Below, piece by piece: positions 50,457 through 58,757 of a stretch of 64,000 nt of DNA (within the stretch, counting starts at the first letter, position 1; every line of letters starts with the position of its first letter). Origin of the DNA: CAWABB01 sp963780165 (GTDB lineage: Bacteria; Bacteroidota; Ignavibacteria; UBA10030; UBA6906). A program made the position numbers and the translations under genes. The DNA is taken from assembly GCA_963780165.1 (NCBI GenBank), contig CAWABB010000001.1:310001-374000 (forward strand), given 5' to 3'. The notes below the pieces were generated by a model that had not been told where the DNA came from, made no database searches, and saw only the letters and a program-made list of their open reading frames with translations.

Positions 50457-51713
50457 CTACAGGTGCCATGGAGCGCGCATCGGCGGATTGATCAACCGGT
50501 TCGCCGCTTCATCGCCGGGGCAGCGCTGCGTGACCGGGTCAAATTGAATCGGCCGTCCGAGCTGCCAGGCGATCTTGGCGAGGTTGACGAGCGTGGTCGA
50601 CCGGTGCCCGTTCGCTTCGTTCAGCGCAAACGGAGCCCGTGTCCGGACTGACGCCATGAAATCAGTCACCTGCCCCTCAGGCTCGGGAAGAGAGGCGATC
50701 TTCTCTTTCAGATTCGGAATCGTCGACGCGAGCCCGCGGTAGACCTTCCCCTTCGGTCCCTCGATAAACGGGACCTCCTTGCCCTCCTGATCGCCGCCGA
50801 GAATGATCTGGCAACCATCTTCGTACCGGATCGAGATCCTGCGGAACGACCCCGCGGCGTCGGGATGCTGGACCGGCGCATCCACCCCGATCTCCACAGG
50901 ACTCTCACCGTCTTTTCCGAGGAAGTACTGGACAGGATCGATGTAGTGCTGACCCATATCCCCCAGTCCGCCCCCGTCGTAGTCCCAGTATCCTCTGAAC
51001 GTCCCGTGGACTCGGTGAGGATGGTACGGCTTGTACGGAGCCGGGCCGAGCCAGAAGTCGTAGTCCAGTTCCGGCGGAGTCCATTGCGGCGAGAGATCGG
51101 TCCGGCCGCTCCAGTAGAACTTCCACGCGAACCCGGTCGCGCCGGAGATCGTCACTGTCAGCGGCCACCCCAGCATTCCGCTCTGAACCAGCTGCCTGCA
51201 TTCCCTCGCGGTAAACCCGCTGTCGTACAATTGATCGCCGCTGTACCGGAACCAGGTGTTGATGCGGAACACCCGTCCGTGCGCACGGACCGCCTCGACG
51301 ACTTTTTCGCCTTCGGCGATCGTCCTGGTCATCGGCTTCTCGCACCAGACGTCCTTCCCGGCGCGCGCCGCCGCGATAGCGATCAGCGCGTGCCAGTGAG
51401 GGGGCGTGGCGATATGGACGACATCGATCTCTTTTCGCTCCAGCAGTTCGCGGAAATCCTTGTAGCCCGCGACCCCCTTCCCGGCAATCTCCATGGCGAT
51501 CTTCAGGTGGCGCTCATCGACGTCGCAGACTGCGAGGAGGCGCTCTCCGGTGTTCCCAAGGTGCCATCGACCCATGCCGCCGACGCCAACGACGGCTTTG
51601 GTGATCTCGTCGCTTGGGGGAGTGTACCCCGGCCCACCCAGCACGCGCCGGGGCACCAGCGTGAACGCCCCGAGGGCAAGTGCGGATTTGACGAATGTCC
51701 TGCGCGTCACCAT
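50457..51713 (-). CDS. TAT-exported Gfo/Idh/MocA-family oxidoreductase
   Basis: A 418-residue exported oxidoreductase. The TAT signal (TRRTFVKSALALGAFTLVPR) continues RVLGGPGYTPPSDEI, nearly identical in pattern to the leader of the 37856-39271 protein. The Rossmann motif is VVGVGGMGRW. The EKP motif is intact (VWCEKPMTR). LDYDFWLGPAPYKPYHPHRV and GGGLGDMGQHYIDPVQYFLG define the substrate domain. It likely oxidises a glycoside in the periplasm. It starts 11 bp after the symporter gene and ends 14 bp before the HEAT/PF06439 gene. The open frame upstream of 51713 is a shadow of the symporter. Confidence 0.92.
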   Translation of the reverse strand: MVTRRTFVKSALALGAFTLVPRRVLGGPGYTPPSDEITKAVVGVGGMGRWHLGNTGERLLAVCDVDERHLKIAMEIAGKGVAGYKDFRELLERKEIDVVHIATPPHWHALIAIAAARAGKDVWCEKPMTRTIAEGEKVVEAVRAHGRVFRINTWFRYSGDQLYDSGFTARECRQLVQSGMLGWPLTVTISGATGFAWKFYWSGRTDLSPQWTPPELDYDFWLGPAPYKPYHPHRVHGTFRGYWDYDGGGLGDMGQHYIDPVQYFLGKDGESPVEIGVDAPVQHPDAAGSFRRISIRYEDGCQIILGGDQEGKEVPFIEGPKGKVYRGLASTIPNLKEKIASLPEPEGQVTDFMASVRTRAPFALNEANGHRSTTLVNLAKIAWQLGRPIQFDPVTQRCPGDEAANRLINPPMRAPWHL

Positions 51714-51724
51714 CGGAGTCTCGG

Positions 51725-52951
51725 TCAGGCCGCCGCGGGAGTCGTTTCGCGCGCGGTGCGTCCGTCCCTGAAGAAGACCGCGAAGACGACCATGATCACC
51801 GCCGCGAAGATCGCGGGGATCGCCCAGAACGTCTGCCACTCGCCCGCAGCCGCAGCTCCGGTCGAGGTCACGATGGTGTTGTACAACCAGCCAGCGATCT
51901 GGGCGCCGATGAACATTCCCGCGCCGTAGGTCATCAGCACGAGGAAGCCCTGCGCCTGCCCCCGGATCTCCTTCGTGGAGATCTTGTCCACATAGATCTG
52001 CCCCGCGACGAAGAAGAAGTCGTAGCAGATGCCATGCAGGATGATTCCACCCATGATCATCCAGACGACCGAGGCCGGGGCGGCGAGGGCAAAGAGAACG
52101 TAGCGGAGCACCCACGCGAGCATCCCCGTCAGCAGCATCCACTTGAAACCGAGGAACCGGAAGAAGAGCGGCATCAGGACGATGAACACCACCTCCGACA
52201 TCTGCCCGAATGTCATCTTGAACCCGGGGTTCACGATGGCATTCGCATTGACGTAGACCGGCGCATACGCGTAGTACGTCGACAGCGGGATACAGATCAG
52301 GAACGAACTGATGATGAACACCACGAACGACCGGCTCTTCAGCGTCGCGAGCGCATCCAGGCCGAGGATCTGACGCACGCTGATCTCAGACTTTGGCGAC
52401 GGAGGCGTGTGCGGGAGCGTGAACGAATAGAAACCCATCACGAGGCCCGCAAATCCGGCCACCCGAAGCGGGATTCCGGTTTCGTCCGCCCCGAGCACCG
52501 CGCTGACGAGTATGCCTGCGACGATCCAACCGATCGTACCGAACACCCGGATGATCGGGAAGTATTTCTCCTGCTCCGTGATGTGATGAAATGCGAGCGC
52601 GTTGGCGAGACCCACGGTCGGCATATAGCAGAGCATATGGATCAGGAGCAGGATGATGAACGCGGCGGCGTTCCCCGCCTCCGCCGCGACGGGGGCAAAG
52701 AGCATCGCCACTCCCCCGATCAGGTGCAGCACACCCAGCACTTTCTCCGTCGAGAAGAAACGGTCCGCCACCATACCGAGGAAGAACGGCGAGACGATCG
52801 CCCCGATCGGCCCGACGGCGTATGCCCAGTAGATCACGTCCGACATGCCGATGCGGGTCATGTAGTTCCCGACGGTCACGTACCATGCCCCCCACACGAA
52901 GAACTCAAGAAACATCATTCCGCTGAGTTGCAGGTAGGTCGATTTCTTCAT
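51725..52951 (-). CDS. NHS-family (NupG/XapB-like) MFS symporter
   Basis: A 408-residue transporter with about 12 helices. The N-terminal LQLSGMMFLEFFVWGAWYVT and LGMVADRFFSTEKVLGVLHL match the nucleoside:H+ symporter branch of the MFS. In Bacteroidota and planctomycetes such transporters are repeatedly found beside Gfo/Idh/MocA and PF06439 genes, so the cargo may be a sugar or keto-sugar instead of a nucleoside. GAGGA precedes the ATG. It is tightly packed between two oxidoreductase genes (10 and 11 bp gaps) and would import the product of periplasmic cleavage. Confidence 0.88.
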   Translation of the reverse strand: MKKSTYLQLSGMMFLEFFVWGAWYVTVGNYMTRIGMSDVIYWAYAVGPIGAIVSPFFLGMVADRFFSTEKVLGVLHLIGGVAMLFAPVAAEAGNAAAFIILLLIHMLCYMPTVGLANALAFHHITEQEKYFPIIRVFGTIGWIVAGILVSAVLGADETGIPLRVAGFAGLVMGFYSFTLPHTPPSPKSEISVRQILGLDALATLKSRSFVVFIISSFLICIPLSTYYAYAPVYVNANAIVNPGFKMTFGQMSEVVFIVLMPLFFRFLGFKWMLLTGMLAWVLRYVLFALAAPASVVWMIMGGIILHGICYDFFFVAGQIYVDKISTKEIRGQAQGFLVLMTYGAGMFIGAQIAGWLYNTIVTSTGAAAAGEWQTFWAIPAIFAAVIMVVFAVFFRDGRTARETTPAAA

Positions 52952-52961
52952 GATGTCCTCG

Positions 52962-54014
52962 TTATGGTAGAGTCACTATGGTTCCTGTCCTGACCGAGCG
53001 ATCGGCCGCCAGCACGATACGCAGGCTGTTGACCGCGTCGGCAAGATGGTCACGAAGATCCGCGTTCTCTCGAATTGCCCGGAGGAAATACTCCTGTTCC
53101 CTGTCGCACAGCTCCTGGTGACCGGGCTCGTCGCTTGTGTCAATCCGCCGGTCCTGCATCGTCGCCGCGTCGTGCCGGAGGAGCGAGGAGGTTTTGGTGT
53201 GGGAGTCGATGTCATCGGATCCGGAGACCTTCTCCCCGTGCTGTTCGGCGATGCTGACGCTCCCGTTCGGACCGACGACATCTTTGACGAAGAAGGCGGT
53301 CTCGCTCATCATCGGTCCCCAGCCGGCCTCATACCACCCCACGGACCCGTCCTCGAACACCACCTGGAGTTGGCCGTAATTGTACATGGTCGGGGGTATT
53401 TCATCCGTGAGCCGGGCTCCGATCGCCTGCACCCGAACCGGGCGGGACCGGGTCATCTGGCACATGACATCGACATAATGGACACCGCAGTCCACGATCG
53501 GCGACATCGAGCCCATCAGCTTCTTGTGGACCGCCCATGTCTCGCCGCTGCTCTGCTGGTTCAGGTTCATCCTCATGACCAGCGGCTTGCCAAGTGTCCG
53601 CGCCTCTTCGATGAACCTCTGCCAGGCGGGATGGTGGCGGAGGATGTAGCCGACCACGACTTTTTTCCCCGACGTGATGGCCCGGGCCGCAATCTGTTCG
53701 GCTTCCTCGACGGTCCCGGCCAGCGGCTTCTCTACAAAGACATGGAGACCCGCGTCCAGCGCCTTGATGGTCAGTTCGTGATGGGTTTCGGGGTAGGTAC
53801 AGACGGCAACGGCGTCGGGGGAGGCGGAGACGATGGCGGCATCCAGCGAGGGATAGACCGGCACACCTCCCAGTTCCGCGCCCAGGCGTGCGGCTCTCTC
53901 AGCAGACCGGTCAACGAGCCCCACCAGGGCGAAGCCCTTGACCCGGGCATAGGCACGGGCGTGGGAGGAACCCATGTTTCCGCAGCCGACGACAACGACT
54001 CTGAGAGCTTCCAT
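52962..54014 (-). CDS. Cytoplasmic Gfo/Idh/MocA-family oxidoreductase
   Basis: A 350-residue oxidoreductase without a signal sequence. The Rossmann motif is VVVVGCGNMGSSHARAY, the EKP motif is VFVEKPLAG, and the substrate-site segment is SPIVDCGVHYVDVMCQMTRS. It probably works in the cytoplasm, for example reducing an imported 3-keto sugar back to the sugar with NAD(P)H, complementing the exported oxidases of the same operon. That role is inference. The closest relatives by pattern are myo-inositol or glucose-fructose oxidoreductase-like proteins. It lies 7 bp after the PF06439 lipoprotein gene. Confidence 0.9.
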   Translation of the reverse strand: MEALRVVVVGCGNMGSSHARAYARVKGFALVGLVDRSAERAARLGAELGGVPVYPSLDAAIVSASPDAVAVCTYPETHHELTIKALDAGLHVFVEKPLAGTVEEAEQIAARAITSGKKVVVGYILRHHPAWQRFIEEARTLGKPLVMRMNLNQQSSGETWAVHKKLMGSMSPIVDCGVHYVDVMCQMTRSRPVRVQAIGARLTDEIPPTMYNYGQLQVVFEDGSVGWYEAGWGPMMSETAFFVKDVVGPNGSVSIAEQHGEKVSGSDDIDSHTKTSSLLRHDAATMQDRRIDTSDEPGHQELCDREQEYFLRAIRENADLRDHLADAVNSLRIVLAADRSVRTGTIVTLP

Positions 54015-54021
54015 GGCCGGA

Positions 54022-55065
54022 TCAGCGCTTCAGTTCGACGAGCCAGATGTTCCGGTACTGGACGAGATTGCCGTGATCCTGCAGCAGTAGTCCACCCGGA
54101 GACTTGACGTCTTCGTCGACCGCCCCTCCTGTCACGACGGGGATCGCAAGACCCTCATGGATCACAACACCGTTGTGGACAACACTCGCGACGGCGTCGC
54201 GGGTCTTCGTGCCGTTCGGGTCAAATCGGGGAGCGCGAAACGTGATATCATACGATTGCCACTGGCCGGGGGGCGCGCACATGTTCACCCGGGGAGCACT
54301 CACTTTGTAGATCCCTCCGCACTCATTGTCTTCGCCTGTGAGCCCGTAGCTGTCAAGCACCTGCACCTCGTATCGTCCCTGCAGATAGACACCGCTGTTC
54401 CCTCGTGCCTGTCCCCTTGCCTCAGGCATGAAGGGAGTTCGGAATTCAACGTGCAGCTGGAAGTCAGTGAATTTCTGCTTCGTCATGATGTCCCCTGTCC
54501 CCGCAGCCACATGAAGGACTCCGTCGGCAATCGTCCATCCCACAGGGGTCTCCTTTTGTTTCGGGTCGCGCCGCTCCCAGCCGGCGAGGCTCGTTCCGTC
54601 GAACAGGATCGCTGCACCAGGAGGTGGTGCCGCACCCAGGCATGGAGAGAGCCGGACAATGTGTTTGAGTTCAAAATTCTCGACGTCCGTGCCGCTCGTC
54701 CGACCGCGGAGCACTCCATTGGCGAGTGTCAGCGACCAGTCCGGGTACTGATCTATCACTACCCGATCCCCCGCGACCTTCCCCTCAAACGCGATCGTTG
54801 AAAACGCACCGCCGAACGTTGTATCCCGGGCGTCGAACTCACTCTGAGCCACGAAACGGTAGCTGTCTCCGCCCAGAGCAATGGCCCGCACGGCAACCGG
54901 CGACACCTCTCCTGTTCGCGTTACGACATGCCCGAACCAGTCCCCCATGACCGGGTCGGGGGATGCCCCTTCATCCTTCACGACGCTTCCAGAAGGAGCG
55001 CAGGACATGACGACAACCGACATGAGGAAGAGCAGGGAGAGCCGAACTGCCGAAACTGCGTTCAT
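54022..55065 (-). CDS. PF06439 (3-keto-glycoside-cleaving) domain lipoprotein
   Basis: A 347-residue lipoprotein (SVVVMSCAPSG, Cys22). Residues ~35-130 are a small beta domain (DWFGHVVTRTGEVSPVAVRA). Residues ~150-345 are a PF06439/DUF1080 domain: AAILFDGTSLAGWERRDPKQ, then TIADGVLHVAAGTGDIMTKQ, GNSGVYLQGRYEVQVLDSYG, and GGLLLQDHGNLVQYRNIWLV at the end. Characterised relatives cleave 3-keto-glycosides. It is the first gene of the large oxidative-glycan gene run, with GAGAGGA upstream of the ATG. The ~200 bp before it probably hold the promoter, although no clear boxes were found. Confidence 0.9.
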   Translation of the reverse strand: MNAVSAVRLSLLFLMSVVVMSCAPSGSVVKDEGASPDPVMGDWFGHVVTRTGEVSPVAVRAIALGGDSYRFVAQSEFDARDTTFGGAFSTIAFEGKVAGDRVVIDQYPDWSLTLANGVLRGRTSGTDVENFELKHIVRLSPCLGAAPPPGAAILFDGTSLAGWERRDPKQKETPVGWTIADGVLHVAAGTGDIMTKQKFTDFQLHVEFRTPFMPEARGQARGNSGVYLQGRYEVQVLDSYGLTGEDNECGGIYKVSAPRVNMCAPPGQWQSYDITFRAPRFDPNGTKTRDAVASVVHNGVVIHEGLAIPVVTGGAVDEDVKSPGGLLLQDHGNLVQYRNIWLVELKR

Positions 55066-55288
55066 TGCGAGTCCTCTCTGAATTGTCACTCGTGAAAATT
55101 ACCCCTTCTGGTCACAACTGTAGATCCATGAGTCAGGCGTTCGCTGGAACAATGGGTGATCCCTCAGGCCAGAGGTCCCTATGCCGGGCGTGGCGCTGAA
55201 GTACGAGAAGGAGCGGGAATCGAAGACGATGCAATCTAGCGAAGCGCGCGTGAAATGGCAACACGAAGAAACGGCGGTTGGGGCGCTT

Positions 55289-55801
55289 CTATTTCGCCCA
55301 ACCCTTGCGGTCATGCTGTGTCTTCAGGGCAACGACAATCGCGAGCAGGGAGCACACAATGCTTCCGTACCAGAGGAAGGCGGCCATGCTCAGCGGGGCA
55401 GCGAATTCAGCTCCTGCAGGATAGAAGCTCGCGCATCCTCCCAGGACAATGAAGAGGACCTGGGCGTATTCTCTTTTTGAACGCTCTTTGACCGCCCTGC
55501 CGAGATAGCCCATCGAGGTGTAGTCTGGGCTCCCCTTCTCATCGCTGTTCAGCCGGGAGATCTCGTGCTGGTATCTCCTCAGAATGCCGATCACGAGATC
55601 GTGATGCCTGCTCAACAATGCGGCAGCCAACGCGACGTACCCTATCGGGAGCGTCAGATTCAGAAACGCATCATGTGAGAAGGACAGACCGACAGCCAGA
55701 GTCGTGTAGGCAAGGAAGACCAGGAGTACATGTTCTCTTGCCTGGATTCGCGCTGCGATTTCTCCCGACGCGGCGAGGTACCTCGTGTTTGCATCAAGCA
55801 T
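55289..55801 (-). CDS. Four-helix membrane protein, unknown function
   Basis: A 170-residue protein with four predicted helices in two hairpins (VLLVFLAYTTLAVGLSF with LPIGYVALAAALLS, and VLFIVLGGCASFYPAG with MAAFLWYGSIVCSLLAIVVA). They are separated by a charged loop (RRYQHEISRLNSDEKGSPDY). The start at 55801 (MLDANTRY) has GGGG upstream. The ATG 20 codons earlier would add only a basic stretch. No family was recognised. It stands alone, separated from the upstream minus-strand genes by a divergent junction. Confidence 0.65.
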   Translation of the reverse strand: MLDANTRYLAASGEIAARIQAREHVLLVFLAYTTLAVGLSFSHDAFLNLTLPIGYVALAAALLSRHHDLVIGILRRYQHEISRLNSDEKGSPDYTSMGYLGRAVKERSKREYAQVLFIVLGGCASFYPAGAEFAAPLSMAAFLWYGSIVCSLLAIVVALKTQHDRKGWAK

Positions 55802-55944
55802 GTGTCCCCACTCTTTCCGTGTTACCTGGCGTAATTTCCGTGAGTTTCGTAGTAAACGCAAGCTATCAGGCCTTCTTCCGGAGCGGGTCCGGCTACGACT
55901 TTTGCCCGGCGGAACATTCCTTCGAGCAGCCCGTTCAAGGAACT

Positions 55945-56127
55945 ATGGCAAAGTTGGTCGTTGGCATAATCGGGATCAGCTTCATCCTGGTGGGTGTGCC
56001 ACTCCTCATTCTCCCTGGTCCCGGGATCCTGCTTATTCTCGCCGGGCTGGCCGTGCTCTCCCTCGAATTCCCGTGGGCCAGCGACATCATCGCCAGCTTG
56101 AAGAAATGGTGGAATCGCCCGAGTTGA
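55945..56127 (+). CDS. Small PGPGW-type membrane protein (60 aa)
   Basis: A 60-residue membrane protein of two helices around the motif LLILPGPGILLILAGLAVLS, ending with a basic-aromatic tail (ASLKKWWNRPS). This matches the short PGPGW/TIGR02611-like transmembrane proteins, whose function is unknown. AAGGA lies just upstream of the ATG. The open frame before it has no protein character. It precedes the ECF sigma gene by ~165 bp. Confidence 0.75.
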   Translation: MAKLVVGIIGISFILVGVPLLILPGPGILLILAGLAVLSLEFPWASDIIASLKKWWNRPS

Positions 56128-56291
56128 GCGGCGTCCGGGACACGCTGTCCGCTGACCCGGCCGGGAGAGACCCCACCGAGACGCACTACTTGATTGCGAA
56201 TCGTCATCTTTCCCCTCATACTTCATCATCAAGGTGCAACTTTCAGGCCCCCTGCGCATCTTTCCAGAAGAGAGCCAATCAGGAGCATACC

Positions 56292-56843
56292 GTGCACACG
56301 CCCGCCGATATGGAACCAGGAATCGATTCCCGCGACGGAGATGGCCCCTCGTTTCTGGCAGCGTATGAGTCGTTCCGCAAGCCCGTGTACCGCTACTGCC
56401 TTGCATTTGCGGGGGATGCCGAAATGGCGGAAGACGCAACACAGGAGACATTCGTCAGGTTGCACCAGAACATGGGCAACCTCCACGGGAGGGATTCGGT
56501 GCGGTGCTGGCTCTTCACGGTGGCGCGCAACGAGATGCTCGGGACGTTCCGGAAGCAGAAATTTCAGGTCCCCATAGGGGACCACGAAGCCGAAGACGGG
56601 GAAACGCCTGCAACCATCGTCGAGCAGGAAGAATCAGCAGAGCTGGTCCGGCGGATGATGGATGAGCTCGCCGAGGAGTACCGCGAGGTGCTCGTGCTCC
56701 GGGAGTACGAAGAATTCTCGTACGCGGAGATCGCCGCAATCACTTCTTCATCGCTGGCAGCAGTAAAGTCTCGTCTGTTTCATGCGCGGCGGGCGCTTGC
56801 GGAGCGTCTCCGGCCGTGGTTTGAGGAAAGGAGCGCACAATGA
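56292..56843 (+). CDS. ECF-family RNA polymerase sigma factor
   Basis: A 183-residue extracytoplasmic-function sigma factor. Region 2 reads FRKPVYRYCLAFAGDAEMAE, DATQETFVRLHQNM and SVRCWLFTVARNEMLG. Region 4 reads LAEEYREVLVLREYEEFSYA, then LAAVKSRLFHARRALAE. The start is a GTG at 56292 with AGGAG six bases upstream. An ATG at 56310 is the alternative. The next gene, an anti-sigma factor, overlaps by ATGA. Together with the TonB-C-like gene after it this forms a compact envelope-signalling operon. Confidence 0.93.
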   Translation: MHTPADMEPGIDSRDGDGPSFLAAYESFRKPVYRYCLAFAGDAEMAEDATQETFVRLHQNMGNLHGRDSVRCWLFTVARNEMLGTFRKQKFQVPIGDHEAEDGETPATIVEQEESAELVRRMMDELAEEYREVLVLREYEEFSYAEIAAITSSSLAAVKSRLFHARRALAERLRPWFEERSAQ

Positions 56844-57316
56844 ACTGTGCAGATTATCAGGAGGCGCTGAGTGCGTTCATGGACGGGGAGGCGCAGCCCG
56901 ATGCCGCGTCGGCGGCGCTCGAGCACGTCGGGACCTGCCCCGAATGTCGCACGTTCTTCACCGCCGCGATGTCGCATCGGACCGCGTTGCGGCAGACTCC
57001 CCTGCCGGACTTCCCGCACGCCCTGGACCGCCGCATCCGCCGCGCGACGGCGTCCCGGAGACTCCGATGGAGGGAGAAGCTGCCGATCCCCCTGCTGCCC
57101 GGTGGCCGGCTGGCCATCCCACTGCCTGCCCTCGCGGTCGTGGCGCTGTATCTGCTCACCGCAACGATCCTTGCGCTATCGTCGCTTTTTGGGCCGGCGA
57201 GCAAGCAGACTCAGGAACCGACATTCCTGTATGTACGGGAGCTTCCAGCCGTCGAGGTGGTCGCAACCTCATCCGATGAAACCGATTCCCATCACGAAAG
57301 GAGCGTTATCCAATGA
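56840..57316 (+). CDS. Zinc-finger anti-sigma factor
   Basis: A 158-residue membrane protein. The N-terminal zf-HC2 domain has C3 (MNCADYQEALSAFMDGE) and the H-x3-C-x2-C motif HVGTCPEC at about residues 29-36. A hydrophobic helix (LPALAVVALYLLTATILALS) spans about 96-115 and a ~40-residue tail follows. It would sequester the sigma factor encoded just upstream. Both ends overlap neighbouring genes by ATGA, so sigma, anti-sigma and the TonB-C-like protein are translated in fixed proportion. Confidence 0.88.
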   Translation: MNCADYQEALSAFMDGEAQPDAASAALEHVGTCPECRTFFTAAMSHRTALRQTPLPDFPHALDRRIRRATASRRLRWREKLPIPLLPGGRLAIPLPALAVVALYLLTATILALSSLFGPASKQTQEPTFLYVRELPAVEVVATSSDETDSHHERSVIQ

Positions 57317-57759
57317 AAGCGATTGCGTTGATTCCGCTTTGCCTGGTGGCGTACGTCTTCCAGGACGCGCCGCAGGACCAGACTGTGGCAGCCGGCAAGC
57401 CCCCCGCGATGGCGAGCCAGACGGCCCAGCAGAAGGAAGATAAGCCGCCGGTCGACATGCAGGCGGTGGACGTAGAACCGAAGCTCATCAAGGCGGGCAC
57501 ACCGGCATACCCAAAGGAAGCATTGAAGACCGGCCAGGAAGGCACCGTGTGGGTGAAAGTGTGGGTGACGGCGAAGGGGGAACCGAAACAGGTCGAAGTT
57601 CTGAAGAGCGAGAATCCTGTATTCAACCAGTCAGCGCTCGACGCGGCGAAGCAGTACCGCTTCACACCGGCGGAGATCAAGGGAAAGCCGGTCGCCGTCT
57701 GGGTAACGATCCCCTTCAAATTCAAGCTGGCCGAAAAAAAGGAACCGACGACAAAGTAG
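57313..57759 (+). CDS. Exported TonB C-terminal-domain protein
   Basis: A 148-residue protein with an N-terminal hydrophobic segment (AIALIPLCLVAYVF) that acts as signal or anchor. A Gln/Lys/Pro-rich linker precedes a TonB-C domain at ~60-140 (AYPKEALKTGQEGTVWVKVW, then NPVFNQSALDAAKQYRFTPA, VAVWVTIPFKF). TonB-C domains transmit proton-motive energy to outer-membrane receptors, but without ExbB/ExbD or a receptor nearby this may be a stand-alone periplasmic module. It ends the second ECF sigma operon. Confidence 0.88.
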   Translation: MKAIALIPLCLVAYVFQDAPQDQTVAAGKPPAMASQTAQQKEDKPPVDMQAVDVEPKLIKAGTPAYPKEALKTGQEGTVWVKVWVTAKGEPKQVEVLKSENPVFNQSALDAAKQYRFTPAEIKGKPVAVWVTIPFKFKLAEKKEPTTK

Positions 57760-57772
57760 TGTCTCACCCTCC

Positions 57773-57823
57773 AGGGCTCGGCGGCCTTCCCCGATGCGCA
57801 CGCCGGGAAGTCTGCCGAGCCCT
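57773..57823 (+). terminator. Long GC-rich hairpin after the ECF sigma operon
   Basis: Outer arms AGGGCTCGGC and GCCGAGCCCT are perfect 10-bp complements, and an inner CTTCCC/GGGAAG stem lies between them. The structure begins 13 bp after the TonB-C-like stop codon. No T-tract follows, so it may be a transcript-stabilising or Rho-assisted end rather than a classical terminator. Confidence 0.5.
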
Positions 57824-57996
57824 CCGGTCACCAGTAGTGCCGCCACCGAAACGCCGCTCGCAGGCCGAACTGCCAGATGCTATTGACATCGATGGTTTGA
57901 CGGGCACTTTGACCCGCGATTCAAGCCGATCTTGCATGACGAAGACCGGGCGAAAGAGGCCAGGAAAGGACGAAAAATGTGACCATCGCCTGTCAA

Positions 57997-58025
57997 TTGA
58001 CTGGCTGCCTGCATCTTCCTATAAT
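57997..58025 (+). promoter_or_regulatory. Near-consensus promoter of the two-component system
   Basis: TTGACT and a perfect TATAAT are separated by 17 bp. The -10 box ends 33 bp upstream of the response-regulator ATG. This is the closest match to a housekeeping sigma-70 promoter that I found in the window. Confidence 0.7.
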
Positions 58026-58058
58026 GTCTCCCGGGCAATCGTTCGCACCGGGCTCCTC

Positions 58059-58757
58059 ATGCATATCCTGATCGTAGAAGACGAAAAGAAGGTCGGTCAG
58101 TTCCTGAAGAAGGGGTTCACCGCCGAGGCGTTTTCGGTGGACCTCGCAGGCGACGGTCAGGAAGCTCTCCGCCTGATCGAGTCGGGCGACTACGACGCCA
58201 TTGTTCTCGACATCATGCTCCCCAGGATGGACGGGCTTGAGGTCGTGCGCCGGCTTCGAGCGTCCGGGATCGACACCCCCGTCCTCATGCTCACCTCCAA
58301 AGCCGACATCGAAGACCGGGTCGAGGGTCTCAACCTCGGCGCAGACGACTACCTTCCCAAGCCGTTCGCGTTTTCCGAAGTCCTTGCACGCCTCCGCGCA
58401 ATCCTCCGCCGCAAATCCGGGGACACCCAGGCGTCCGTTCTACAGATCGGAGACCTCCGCATGGACCTGCTCGCACGAACGGTCGAGCGGAGCGGACAAC
58501 CGATCCAGCTCACGAACAAGGAGTTTGAGCTCCTCGAGTACCTGCTACGGAACAGGCGGCGGGTCCTGTCGCGCGTCATCCTGATGGAGCACATCTGGGA
58601 CATGCACTTCGATAGCGAAACCAATATCGTCGATGTCATGGTCAACCGCCTCCGTCGAAAGATCGACGACCCCTTTCCGGACAAGCTGATCCACACCGTG
58701 CGCGGCGTGGGGTACACGCTGCGCGAATCGTCCCAGGATGATACTCTCGAAACCTAG
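58059..58757 (+). CDS. OmpR/PhoB-family response regulator
   Basis: A 232-residue two-domain regulator. The receiver domain has the acidic pair in LIVEDEKKVG, the phospho-acceptor D51 in IVLDIMLPRMDG, T79 in LMLTSKAD and K101 in DDYLPKPFAF. The winged-helix domain includes QLTNKEFELLEYLLRNRRRV and IVDVMVNRLRRKIDD with VRGVGYTLR. On phosphorylation by the adjacent kinase it should bind direct repeats upstream of target genes. Such repeats are present 2.3 kb downstream (60370-60398). The pattern is closest to CusR/CopR-like regulators. It overlaps the kinase gene by 20 bp. Confidence 0.95.
   Translation: MHILIVEDEKKVGQFLKKGFTAEAFSVDLAGDGQEALRLIESGDYDAIVLDIMLPRMDGLEVVRRLRASGIDTPVLMLTSKADIEDRVEGLNLGADDYLPKPFAFSEVLARLRAILRRKSGDTQASVLQIGDLRMDLLARTVERSGQPIQLTNKEFELLEYLLRNRRRVLSRVILMEHIWDMHFDSETNIVDVMVNRLRRKIDDPFPDKLIHTVRGVGYTLRESSQDDTLET

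Noticed and set aside
50964..51150. Flavinylation acceptor (SGAT) in the 50457-51713 oxidoreductase as an ApbE target
   Set aside because: The required Asp three residues before the Ser/Thr is a Val here, and the segment lies in a Gfo/Idh/MocA domain that does not carry covalent FMN.
51695..52993. A ~430-codon plus-strand open frame opposite the NHS symporter
   Set aside because: It is a His/Asp/Arg-rich shadow of a clear 12-helix transporter gene.
57883..57911. TTGACA at 57883 as the two-component promoter
   Set aside because: No acceptable -10 box follows at 16-18 bp, whereas TTGACT-N17-TATAAT at 57997-58025 is far better placed.
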